A DNA stretch of 64,000 nt. Origin: Teichococcus vastitatis. GTDB lineage: Bacteria; Pseudomonadota; Alphaproteobacteria; Acetobacterales; Acetobacteraceae. The stretch spans positions 430,841 through 494,840 of the forward strand of contig NZ_QXGS01000002.1 of NCBI RefSeq assembly GCF_003604215.1, written 5' to 3'. Under the pieces are notes generated by a model, which made no database searches, had not been told where the DNA came from, and was given only the letters and a program-made list of their open reading frames with translations. Numbering within the stretch: position 1 is the first letter of the stretch; each line of letters begins with the position of its first letter. Shown here in pieces: positions 46,824-54,705 of the stretch. The translations under genes were made by a program, and so were the position numbers.

Positions 46824-47930
46824 TCACCATCTGGTATTCCCTAGTATTTCCTTCTGAGCGGAAACGGGTTGCATCCGGTCTCCGCTCAACGCGTTTCCAG
46901 GGGTCGCTCTTGGCCGGCCGGCCGAGATGCGTGACGGCCGATGTCGCCAGGATTCTCTGGCTCGCCTCCTTCGTGTATCGCTCGATGTCCGCCAGGGTCT
47001 GATGGCCCGTGACGGCGGCGATCTGGTGGGGAGTGCAGCCGGCCTCGGCCAAGCGCCGTGCCGCTGCCTTGCGCAGCCCGTGAGGGGACAAGCCCTTGTC
47101 CACTCCTGCCTCGGCGGCGCAGTCCATGAACCAGGTGTGGAGGGCATTGCCTGACGCGAAGGGCGCCCCCGTGGCGTCGTCAGGAATGCCAGATGCTGGC
47201 CCTCCGCCGCTGCCAGGATGGCCGGCAGATCCGGGTGCAGGGGATATGCCCAGCGGTGCGCGTCTTGCCCTGGCGCAGTTCCAGATAGCCGTTGCGCCCA
47301 TGCTGCGGCCCGAGCCGGATCACGTCGCCCGGCATTGTCCGGTGAACAGCAGAAGCCCCAGCGCCAGCCTCGCCCGGCTGCCGATCGGCCAATCTGCCTC
47401 GAACGCGGCGATATCGCTCTCCGCCCAGGTGGCGAACGGCTTCTTTCGATAGCGAAGCCGCTTCACGTTCCTGGTCGGGTTGTCCTTCCGTGGTCCCCGC
47501 TCGAAGGCATGCTGCAAAAGCAGGCGCAACACGGTCCGCAGGGCATTGGCCTGAGCCGGCGTCTCGCGTCGCTCACCCAGGACCCGGTGCAGGTGCCGCG
47601 GCTCCGGACCGACCAAGGGCCTCGTGCCGTGCCGGGCGAGGAAGCCTTCCAGAAGGCGGCGACAGGTTCGCTGCGGAATTGGCGCGAGGCTGGCGAATCG
47701 GGAACTCCTGGACCAGGACGCCGCGAGCGCAGCCATGCTGCCAGCCGCCACATTGGCGCTACCGATCAGTGGCTGAGGCTGTTCAAGCGCGGCCTGACAG
47801 GCAGCCATGAACGCCCTGGATCCAGGAAGCCCAGGCAGCGGAAGGCTCGGAAAGCCAGGCCGCCGGAAGTGTTGGTACGGGCGGCCTTCTTCATGACGCG
47901 ATGGACGTAGCGCAGGCTGAGGCTGGTCAT
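46824..47930 (-). pseudogene. Tyrosine-type site-specific integrase, four frameshifts
   Basis: Remnant of a phage/island integrase. Pieces in order: MTSLSLRYVHRVMKK (from ATG 47930), EEGRPYQHFRRPGFPSLPLP to LALGLLLFTGQ, GDVIRLGPQHGRNGYLELRQ, LHPDLPAILAAAEGQHLAFL, and a catalytic C-terminus with GLSPHGLRKAAARRLAEAG and VTGHQTLADIERYTKEA (His-x-x-Arg, His, Tyr). Each junction needs one added base: near 47886 (G run), 47337, 47241 (C run) and 47162 (C run), so four one-base deletions. The first and last thirds are thus out of register with the middle. No functional product is expected. The C-terminal frame has no stop before the tRNA. Confidence 0.85.
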
Positions 47931-48145
47931 CACGCAGCATCCCACGGGGTGATCGTCGCGGCTTGCGCGCTGCGCTCGTCATCAATCCAGGCGTCCAGAT
48001 CGTCCCCTACCCATCCCTTGAGCGTGGCCGCAACCGGAACGGGAAAGGGGATGCGGCCCTCGGCCCCCTCGCGGTCAAGCAGCGATGGGCTCAGGTCAAG
48101 GTAGGCTGCCGCCTTAGACCACGTTTGAAGTGGAGGCTCCGCCAT
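47930..48145 (-). CDS. AlpA-like helix-turn-helix protein (possible excisionase)
   Basis: A 71-residue protein, MAEPPLQTWSKAAAYLDLS and onward, with the layout of AlpA/excisionase-type HTH proteins: a short helix-turn-helix, then GRIPFPVP, a turn TLKGWVGDD and LDAWIDDER. Its TGA overlaps the integrase ATG by 1 nt (TGATG), the arrangement expected for a directionality factor translated together with its integrase. The start at 48145 has no strong ribosome site. It is divergent from the Crp/Fnr gene. Confidence 0.7.
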   Translation of the reverse strand: MAEPPLQTWSKAAAYLDLSPSLLDREGAEGRIPFPVPVAATLKGWVGDDLDAWIDDERSAQAATITPWDAA

Positions 48146-48195
48146 CGATAGTAGCTGGGGCGCATGCCGGCGCTTCTTGTGCGGTTTCGTACTTA

Positions 48196-48221
48196 TATCC
48201 GGTGCCTCCCCGCACCAGATA
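48196..48221. promoter_or_regulatory. Inverted repeat in the AlpA/Crp divergent region
   Basis: TATCCGGTGC and GCACCAGATA form 10 nt arms (9 of 10 complementary) around a 6 nt spacer. The repeat lies midway between two divergent regulator starts (48145 and 48272) and is a good candidate operator for the AlpA-like or the Crp/Fnr protein. Confidence 0.45.
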
Positions 48222-48271
48222 CCGTTTATTGCCTGCTGAGGCCCCTCCGGCGCAGGCAGCTGAGAGATGCC

Positions 48272-49081
48272 ATGCGCTCCCGCCGACACCCTGTCGCTGG
48301 AGCCCATCATGGCCCCCCCTCTCGGCCCGCTCCCCGCAATCGCCTGCTGGCCGCCTTGCCGCCTGAAGACCTCGCGACGCTCTGGCCACAGCTGAAGCTT
48401 GTTGAACTACCCATCCGGCAGGTCCTGCACGCGCCGGAACAGCCCATCACCGAGATCTACTTCCCCGAGACCGGCTATGTTTCCATGCTGGCCTACATGG
48501 AGGATGGCGATGCCATCGAGGTAGGGCAGATCGGCTTCGATGGCGTGGTCGGGATTCCAGTTCTGCTTGAAGGTGATTCCGATGGCCTGGAGGCCATGGT
48601 GCAGCACCCAGGCACCGCGTTGCGGATGAGCGCGGCGGCACTGCGGGAGATGCTGGCGAGCATGCCCACGCTCCACCCTCTCCTGCTCCGCTACGCCTTG
48701 GTGCATCATCAGCAGGTGGCCCGCACCGGCGCCTGCAACGGGCGCCACGGAGTTGCCGAGCGTCTGGCCCGGTGGCTGCTGATGGCGCATGACAGGACTG
48801 AAGGCGACACCTTCCCGATGACACAGGAGTTTATGAGCATGATGCTCGGGGTGCGCCGGGCCGGCGTCTCCGTGGCGGCAAGGCTTTTGCAGAAAGCAGA
48901 CTTCATCCACTACGAGCGGGGGCAGATCACCGTGACCAACCGGCCCGGCCTGGAGGCTGCAGCCTGCGAGTGCTACGGCATCGTGCGCCGTGCCTCGGAT
49001 CGCTTTCATGGACAGCACACCGGAGCATCGCGCCTCGCCTGCCAATATGGGGCCAGGTGCCAGCCGGAAGCGGGTTCCTGA
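48272..49081 (+). CDS. Crp/Fnr-family transcriptional regulator
   Basis: A 269-residue regulator. The cyclic-nucleotide-binding-like beta barrel covers about 25-150 (LLAALPPEDLATLWPQLKLVELPIRQVL, ITEIYFPETGYVSMLAYMEDGDAIEVGQIGFDGVVGIPVLL) and the Crp-type winged helix about 170-245 (GVAERLARWLLMAHDR, MTQEFMSMMLGVRRAGVSVAARLLQKADFIHYERGQITV). No cysteine cluster for an iron-sulfur centre is visible. Its last base is the first base of the kinase ATG (TGATG), so the two are co-translated. The start at 48272 has GAGAG upstream; the first 20 residues are not conserved-looking. Crp genes of this type accompany light- or stress-responsive kinases in related bacteria. Confidence 0.88.
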   Translation: MRSRRHPVAGAHHGPPSRPAPRNRLLAALPPEDLATLWPQLKLVELPIRQVLHAPEQPITEIYFPETGYVSMLAYMEDGDAIEVGQIGFDGVVGIPVLLEGDSDGLEAMVQHPGTALRMSAAALREMLASMPTLHPLLLRYALVHHQQVARTGACNGRHGVAERLARWLLMAHDRTEGDTFPMTQEFMSMMLGVRRAGVSVAARLLQKADFIHYERGQITVTNRPGLEAAACECYGIVRRASDRFHGQHTGASRLACQYGARCQPEAGS

Positions 49082-50301
49082 TGCCTGATCATAGCCATGA
49101 CAATGAAATGTCTGCCGGTCGCAACATCGCCAGCCTGAAGGAGCAAGGTGGCGCATTCGTTGAGGCAGTCGAATCTAGCCGGATGCCTATGGTCGTCACC
49201 GACGCCAACACGGCCCGACACTCCATCATCTACGTCAACCGATCTTTTCTGACGCTGCTGGGCTATGAGTGCGTGGCGGAGGTCGTGGGGCAGGACTACC
49301 TCTTTGTCGCAGGCAGACATGTCGAGCCCGAGGTGCAAAGACGCATCGAGGCGGCATTGGCCTCCCGCACCAGCAGCACCGACGACCTCCTGTTCCACGC
49401 AAAGGATGGCCGCCAAGTCTGGGTTTCGCAGCTCATCGAGCCCATGGAGGAGGATGGCCGCATCATGCGGCACTTTTCCTCCTTTTACGACATCACGGAG
49501 CGGGTCCGGCGCGAGCAAGCCCTTCAGCAAGAGAAGGAGACGCTGGAACGGCGCGTTGCCACACGGACCAAGCGGCTCCAGCAGGCCAAGGAGAAGCTGG
49601 AAAAAGAAGTCGAGCGGCGGCGGCGCACCGAAGCCACGCTGCGCGATGCGCTGGCGCAGGGGCAGGAGGATCTCCGCTTCCGCGATTTCCTGGTCCGCGA
49701 AGTGAACCACCGGACCAAGAACGCATTGCAGCTTGCGGTGTCACTTCTAAGCGTTCAGGCATCACACGCCGCGCCAGAAACCCGCGATGCACTCGAAATT
49801 GCCTCTGGTCGCCTTCGGCGTATTGGCGAGGTGCATGACCTCCTGACCTACCAAAGCGAGGCGCCGGAATCGGTGGACTTTCCCGTTTACCTCCAGCGTC
49901 TCAGCCAGCAGATGGCTGAGAGCTTGGTGGCGGAGCCTGGGCGGATACGTCTTGAGGTCAAGGCTGAAGAGGACGCCACCTGGGGGCCTGACCTTGTGGT
50001 GCCACTGGGGCTGATCGCGGGTGAGGCGCTGACCAACGCACTGAGATATGCCTTTCCGAATGACCGCAAGGGGCAGGTCCGCATGGTGCTGCGGTCTCTG
50101 GACGGCGGCCTCATGTGCCTCTGCATCGAAGATGACGGTGTCGGCATGCCTGGCACACGCCGTGCGGGCTCACTGGGGCTGCAATTGATCGACATGTTTG
50201 CAAATCAGATCGGGGGTAAAGCCACGCTCGAAAGTGGGTCTGGCGGAAAGGGAACCATAGTGGCGGTAACCTTCCCCGATCCCCGCTACTCCCTGGGATG
50301 A
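49081..50301 (+). CDS. PAS-HisKA_2/HWE-type sensor histidine kinase
   Basis: A 406-residue soluble kinase. A PAS domain of LOV-like build covers about 20-145 (MPMVVTDANTARHSIIYVNRSFLTLLGYECVAEVVGQDYLFVAGRH, with the following helix VEPEVQRRIEAAL). The segment where a LOV domain has the flavin-reactive cysteine reads GQDYLFVAG, with no Cys. A coiled coil (about 150-205) leads to the phosphoacceptor VREVNHRTKNALQLAVSLLSVQA and a HATPase_c domain (IAGEALTNALRYAFPND, CIEDDGVGMPG, GLQLIDMFANQIGGKATLES). No membrane segment. Coupled to the Crp gene. No response regulator lies beside it. Confidence 0.9.
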   Translation: MPDHSHDNEMSAGRNIASLKEQGGAFVEAVESSRMPMVVTDANTARHSIIYVNRSFLTLLGYECVAEVVGQDYLFVAGRHVEPEVQRRIEAALASRTSSTDDLLFHAKDGRQVWVSQLIEPMEEDGRIMRHFSSFYDITERVRREQALQQEKETLERRVATRTKRLQQAKEKLEKEVERRRRTEATLRDALAQGQEDLRFRDFLVREVNHRTKNALQLAVSLLSVQASHAAPETRDALEIASGRLRRIGEVHDLLTYQSEAPESVDFPVYLQRLSQQMAESLVAEPGRIRLEVKAEEDATWGPDLVVPLGLIAGEALTNALRYAFPNDRKGQVRMVLRSLDGGLMCLCIEDDGVGMPGTRRAGSLGLQLIDMFANQIGGKATLESGSGGKGTIVAVTFPDPRYSLG

Positions 50302-50824
50302 TCGGTCAACGGCAGAAGGTTCTGCTTCCGTCCATTCCGGCCATCGCGGAGGGTTTTCTATCCAAGAGCTAAAATGCTTCGCCCGACTAGCCGCTTTGGC
50401 GAATTGCTTGAAGCTGGGGACGAGGCGATGCTCACAATCTTGTCTCTCCGTATGCGGGGAAAACTTAAGGATGAGCGCCAGTTCAAACCTCCATTTTGCG
50501 AAGGCGTGAGAACGCTGAGGGTCGCGATCTACATCCGCCCACTCGGAACGATGTTCAGGCGGCGCCTCCCAGCCAAAAAAATCGTTGTGGTTCAGAGTCG
50601 CGCTGTTGAGGGGGCGGTCTACTGCTCCAGCGGCTGGAGAATTCATGAAGCCGCAACCTCTTCATCGTGCTGCTTAACCTCGGCCCCCGTTCCCGCTCGA
50701 ACCCTGGCCGCCGGGTGAATGCACGTTCCTGTCATTAACTCGGCCGTGATGATTCAACATCGAAACTTTGTGGAAGAATTTGCTCAGCCGCAGCTTGGGT
50801 TCAGGCGGCTTACGGAGCATTGTT
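50302..50824. other. AT-richer region of the element without a supportable gene
   Basis: About 520 nt. Open frames exist on both strands (plus 50374-50718, 114 codons; minus 50170-50646, 158 codons), but they overlap each other, match no family I know and lack good starts. Lower GC than the chromosome fits foreign or decaying sequence. Confidence 0.4.
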
Positions 50825-51043
50825 ATGGACGTTGATCTGATCATCTGCGCCCTCGTCATCCCGGTGGCAGCCATCTTCCTGTTCGAAAACCTCATTGCTA
50901 AGCCAGTAGTCGAGGCGGCACTGCGAGAAGCTGCTGCTGAGCAGCGCGGCATACGAGTTGGAGAAGGTGAACAGGCTGTTCATCATAGGCCGCATAGTTC
51001 TGAAATCTCAGCAGGGCTGGGAGCTGGTTCGGCCTTTAGCTGA
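50825..51043 (+). CDS. Small hypothetical membrane protein
   Basis: A 72-codon frame starting MDVDLIICALVIPVAAIFLFENLIAKPVVEAALREAA, with one transmembrane helix and a charged tail. GGAG lies 7 nt before the ATG, which is the main reason to accept it. No family recognised. It lies inside the element, downstream of the kinase gene and on the same strand. Confidence 0.35.
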   Translation: MDVDLIICALVIPVAAIFLFENLIAKPVVEAALREAAAEQRGIRVGEGEQAVHHRPHSSEISAGLGAGSAFS

Positions 51044-51065
51044 GCCGAAACCGCTGCTATTTTCC

Positions 51066-52386
51066 TCAACTCCTAGCTGTTGTCCTGAAAGCCGCATCGA
51101 TGAGCGTCATGTCCTGACGCACTTCAGAGTGCGTCAGGTTGTCGCTGAACCACGGGCCACCCAGCACGGCGCACGCAGTGGACTTCATCGCACCCTGCGC
51201 GCCCTCCAGCACCATCATATAATCGGCCTTGCAGCCAGGCTGGAACACGCGAGCCACCATCGCGACCAGGAACATGGTGCCGGTGCCGGCGGTGTAGGCG
51301 TTGGCTTCGGCCCCGAGATAGGTGTGCAGCCACGTCGCCAGGCGTGGCTTGCCGTCCCTGCTCAGCCTATTGAGGCACTGCTGCACCGGGTGAAAGCCGC
51401 GCTCGCGGGCGCGGAGCGCAACCGCCTGATGCACCGTATCCTTGCCGACCTTCTCCAATCCCCGACGCTGCAGGTACTCCTGGATCATCGACACGTCGGC
51501 GTCCTGGATCGGCCGCGCGTCCTCTGGTGGGCAGAAGCTGTCCGGAACAGGGTTGGCTAGCCTCTCAGCGCGCAGCATCTGCTCATAGGCGAGCAGATCC
51601 TCCAGCCGCGCATCCTCGCGCAGGGCCAGCATGACGCTGGCGAACTTGCCGCGTGGGTCGCCCTCCTTGTCGGTCTGGCAGCCCTCCAGCCAGGAAGCTG
51701 CGGCTGTCGATTCGAAGGGTGGGTTGTCTGCTCATTCTGGGAGTATCTGGCGGCCGGCTCATGAGCCTTCGCCCGCGTCACCAGCTCCAGCAGCTGTGGG
51801 ATGGTGCCGCCGGTCGCCAGCCAATCCGACACGTCGCCTTTTTCAGGCAGGGCGGGCAGCGGCAGAATAACCATGCGCTCAGCCATGCCATGGAGGCTTT
51901 GTGCCACCGCCTCGGCCTGCTCCCGACCCGCCGCGTCACTGTCGGGCAGGATGACCACGCTGCGATCCTTGAAGTAAGGCGCGAAGCTCGCGTGCTACTA
52001 GCCGGCACCGCCGCTGTTGCAGGTCGCGATCTGCCGGTGTTGCGCTAGCGCCTCGGCGTCCTTCTCCCCTCCACGATCAACACGGTGTCCATAAAGCAAG
52101 CAGCCAGCACATCCGGTAGCCGGTAGGGCAGGGGCTGGGTGCCTTTGACCGACCACTCCCAGCCACCGCTTCCGTTCGGCCGGCGCTGGCGGAAGGTCTT
52201 CGGCTCCATCCGAACGACCTGACAGGCGAGCACGCCATCGGCGCCGCAGTAGTCATGGGTGGCGACGACTCGGTTGTGCCGGCCTGCCTGCTCGGGCTGA
52301 TCGCCCAGCATCTCGACGCCGATCTCACGCTTGAGCCAGTCAGTCTCCCATCCCTGGGAACACGCCCCTTCCCTCAGCTCCACCAC
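51066..52386 (-). pseudogene. Primase (Toprim)/VapE-type helicase remnant
   Basis: Three pieces of one replication protein of integrative plasmids. 5' piece: MEPKTFRQRRPNGSGGWEW to LPDVLAACFMDTVLIVEG. Toprim piece: EKDAEALAQHRQIATCNSGGAG, VVILPDSDAAGREQAEAVA, LPEKGDVSDWLATGG. VapE piece: LATWLHTYLGAEANAYTAGTGTMFLVAMVARVF and the Walker A EGAQGAMKST, ending at WFSDNL plus a few residues. One base is missing in a G run near 52073, two adjacent amber codons sit at 51995-52000, and a further shift lies near 51700. Both the N-terminal zinc/PriCT part and most of the VapE ATPase are gone. Non-functional. Confidence 0.8.
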
Positions 52387-52387
52387 C
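52371..52387 (+). repeat. Candidate attR: copy of the tRNA-Ala 3' end
   Basis: An exact 17 nt match to 46799-46815 (see attL entry). It marks the junction between the element and the chromosomal FkbM gene region. Confidence 0.7.
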
Positions 52388-52428
52388 GGCGGTGTTCCCC
52401 GGTCCCAATCCTGTCCGCTTGCGCCGTG

Positions 52429-53148
52429 TCAGCCCGTGCCGCCCGGCAGCAGGCGCCGCGCCTCGTCGTCGCGCTCGCGCGGCCAGGCATAGAAGGTGAA
52501 CACGTAAGGGTCCGAGGCCGCGAACATCGACGGGTCGGGGCTGGCGCGCTGCATGGTGGCGCGGTCCAGCGCTGCCACCGGGTGCCACCGCTCCTCCAGC
52601 GCGAAGCAGGTCACGTAATCCAGCGCGTCCAGGAAGGCCGGCACGGCAAAGGTGCTGCCCTCGCGGTGGCGCTCCTCCAGCTCCAGCGTCAGCACCGGGC
52701 GGCAGCGCCGCAGCGTGTCGCGGGCACCGCGGACCACCTCGTATTCCGCCCCCTCCGCATCGACCTTGATCGCCGTCACGTCCGGCAGCGCCAGATCGTC
52801 CAGTGCGATCACCGCCACCTCGTGGCGCCGCACGCCGACACCCGGGCCGAAGCCCGCGTAATCTTTGGCGGTGGAGGCCCATTGCTCCTGCGCCACCCCG
52901 TCCAGCAGCGGCAGGGACAGGGCGGCGCGGCCCGGTGCGTCGCCCAACGCCTCCGGCCGCAGCGTCACCTGCGGCAGGCCGGCACAGGCGGCCGACAGCC
53001 GGGCGAAGGCGCTGGGCAGCGGCTCGAAGGCCAGCACCCGCGCGCCAGGCAGCCGCGCCAGCGGCAGCGTCAGCAACCCGTCATGCGCCCCCGCATCCAC
53101 CAGCGTGCCGGGGCGGTGCAGCGCGGACAGGAAGCCGATCTCGTTCAT
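52429..53148 (-). CDS. FkbM-family methyltransferase
   Basis: A 239-residue AdoMet-dependent methyltransferase of the FkbM type, usually O-methylating sugars or polyketides. Motif I is LVDAGAHDGLLTLPLA (about 17-32), followed by VLAFEPLPSAFARL and the FkbM core AIKVDAEGAEYEVVRGA. The start at 53148 has GAGG 6 nt upstream and gives MNEIGFLSALHRPGTLVDAG. No glycan cluster is nearby, so the acceptor is unknown. Confidence 0.88.
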   Translation of the reverse strand: MNEIGFLSALHRPGTLVDAGAHDGLLTLPLARLPGARVLAFEPLPSAFARLSAACAGLPQVTLRPEALGDAPGRAALSLPLLDGVAQEQWASTAKDYAGFGPGVGVRRHEVAVIALDDLALPDVTAIKVDAEGAEYEVVRGARDTLRRCRPVLTLELEERHREGSTFAVPAFLDALDYVTCFALEERWHPVAALDRATMQRASPDPSMFAASDPYVFTFYAWPRERDDEARRLLPGGTG

Positions 53149-53310
53149 GATGTGCCTCGGGCGGTGGAGGGCGGGTGCAGGGCCGCGGCTGGCGGGCCGG
53201 CCCACCACCGGACCAGCAGACCACGCCCTGCGCCCGAGGCCCATCCCGATCCACCTGCCGGGGTGGATGGGACGGCGCCGGGGCGCCGCCCGCGCGCGCC
53301 GATCCCTGCC

Positions 53311-53529
53311 TCAGCGGCAGCCGGAGGCGCCCCCCGCCCTCGGCGTCAGCCGGGCACAGCCATTCTGCAGCGTTTGCCGCGCCTGGCGCATGCCGCCGGT
53401 CGTGGTGGTGGTCCTGAAGGATGGAAGGCCGCCGCCGCCCGGCGCATCGGGCGGCGCCACAGGCGCGCCGGCGGCGCATCCCGCCAGAACGAGAACCAAA
53501 AGAAGAAGGGGCTTCACGACGATCGCCAT
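53311..53529 (-). CDS. Small lipoprotein, unknown function
   Basis: A 72-residue product, MAIVVKPLLLLVLVLAGCAA, with lipobox LAGC (Cys18). The mature part is Pro/Gly/Thr-rich (TTTTTGGMRQARQTLQNGCARL) with three further cysteines counting the last (GGASGCR). No family recognised. A GTG at 53517 is an alternative start with a better-spaced ribosome site. Confidence 0.6.
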   Translation of the reverse strand: MAIVVKPLLLLVLVLAGCAAGAPVAPPDAPGGGGLPSFRTTTTTGGMRQARQTLQNGCARLTPRAGGASGCR

Positions 53530-53638
53530 CCCTGTGCGTGCGAGGGATGGACATCAAGCCGCGCTCTGGTTGCCGGGCGCTTAAGCCCAGGGGCTCAGGC
53601 CATTGGCCGCCCGCGCCGCCGCGCCCGGCCGCCGCGCC

Positions 53639-54592
53639 TCACATGCGGCGCAGCCGGATCTCCTGCACGCGATGATCCGCGCCCTTGCGCAGCACCAGCC
53701 TAGCGCGTTCCCGGGTGGACTGGATGTTCTCGCGCAGGTTGGGCAGGTTGATCTGCTGCCAGATCCGCGTGGCGACCGACAGCGCCTCCTCCCGCGGCAG
53801 GTCCTTGTAGCGGCGGAAATAGGATTCCGGCCGCTGGAAGGCAGTGCGCTGCAGCAACAGGAAGCGCTGCCGGTACCATTCGGCGATGTGCTCCTCCTCG
53901 GCGTCCACATAAACCGAGAAGTCGAAGAAATCCGAGGCCAGCACCGGCGCGCTGGCCGAATGCTGCAGCACGTTCAGCCCCTCGAAGATCAGGATGTCCG
54001 GGCGGCGCACCATCTGCGTCTTGCCCGGCACGATGTCGTAGGTGAGGTGAGAATACACCGGCGCCGCCACCTCCGGCTCGCCCGCCTTCACCGCGCTGAG
54101 GAAGCTGATCATGCGCCGCAGGTCGTAGCTTTCCGGGAAGCCCTTGCGCTGCATCAGCCCGCGCTGCTCCAGCACCGCGGTGGGGTAGAGAAAGCCGTCC
54201 GTGGTGATCAGCTCCACCTTGGGATGGTCGGGCCAGCGCGCCAGGATGGCCTGCAGCACGCGGGCGAAGGTGCTCTTGCCCACCGCCACGCTGCCGGCGA
54301 TGCCGATGATGTAGGGCGGCAGCGCAGCGGGCCGGCCGAGAAACGTGTCCTGCACCACGCCCAGGCTGCGCGCCGCCGCCACCTGCAGGTTCAGGAGGCG
54401 CGACAAGGGCAGGAAGATGTCGGCCACCTCGGCCAGCGACATCTGCTCCGCCACGCCGAGCAGGCTGTCAATGTCGCGGGCGGACAGGGAGAGCGGGGTG
54501 CTGGCGCGCAGCGCCGCCCATTCCGGCCGGCTGAAGCGGCGATAGGTCGCCAGGGCGGCGCCTTCCTCGGCCGTGACCACGATGTCATGCAT
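53639..54592 (-). CDS. coaA: Type I pantothenate kinase
   Basis: The first step of CoA synthesis: ATP-dependent phosphorylation of pantothenate. The 317 residues carry the P-loop [12 protein letters not shown] (97-108), [29 protein letters not shown] and FEGLNVLQ. The ATG at 54592 has AAAGG 7 nt upstream; an ATG at 54607 is in frame but lacks a site. Together with coaBC it shows a standard CoA pathway. Confidence 0.96.
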   Translation of the reverse strand: MHDIVVTAEEGAALATYRRFSRPEWAALRASTPLSLSARDIDSLLGVAEQMSLAEVADIFLPLSRLLNLQVAAARSLGVVQDTFLGRPAALPPYIIGIAGSVAVGKSTFARVLQAILARWPDHPKVELITTDGFLYPTAVLEQRGLMQRKGFPESYDLRRMISFLSAVKAGEPEVAAPVYSHLTYDIVPGKTQMVRRPDILIFEGLNVLQHSASAPVLASDFFDFSVYVDAEEEHIAEWYRQRFLLLQRTAFQRPESYFRRYKDLPREEALSVATRIWQQINLPNLRENIQSTRERARLVLRKGADHRVQEIRLRRM

Positions 54593-54705
54593 GGGGCGGC
54601 CTTTCATGCCGGCGCGGACATTGGCCCGATCCTGGCATTGCTGCGCCGCAAACGCAAAACCGCCTTTGCGTGAGAACGCTGCCGCGCCCCGCGCCGCGCC
54701 GGGCG

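Larger units (their letters stand above)
46816..52387. mobile_element. Decayed integrative element in tRNA-Ala(CGC)
   Basis: A 5.6 kb segment bounded by the 17 nt tRNA-end repeat. It contains a tyrosine integrase pseudogene next to the tRNA, an AlpA-like gene, a Crp/Fnr regulator with sensor kinase, a small membrane ORF and a primase/VapE pseudogene at the far end. The primase frame begins inside the right repeat, so its 5' part is missing and the element has been shortened. Composition is less GC-rich than the flanks, most clearly at 50302-51060. An integrative plasmid or satellite-like element is the likely ancestor. Confidence 0.75.

Noticed and set aside
46738-46860. Open frame through the tRNA on the minus strand, reading GNRTPDLLIANEALSHLS
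   Set aside because: This is the translation of an antisense tRNA gene, a frequent false protein. It joins the integrase and DUF167 frames only because no stop happens to occur.
50170-50718. Two overlapping antisense open frames after the kinase gene (plus 114 codons, minus 158 codons)
   Set aside because: No recognisable family, no convincing ribosome site, and each would exclude the other. Reported as a gene-free region.
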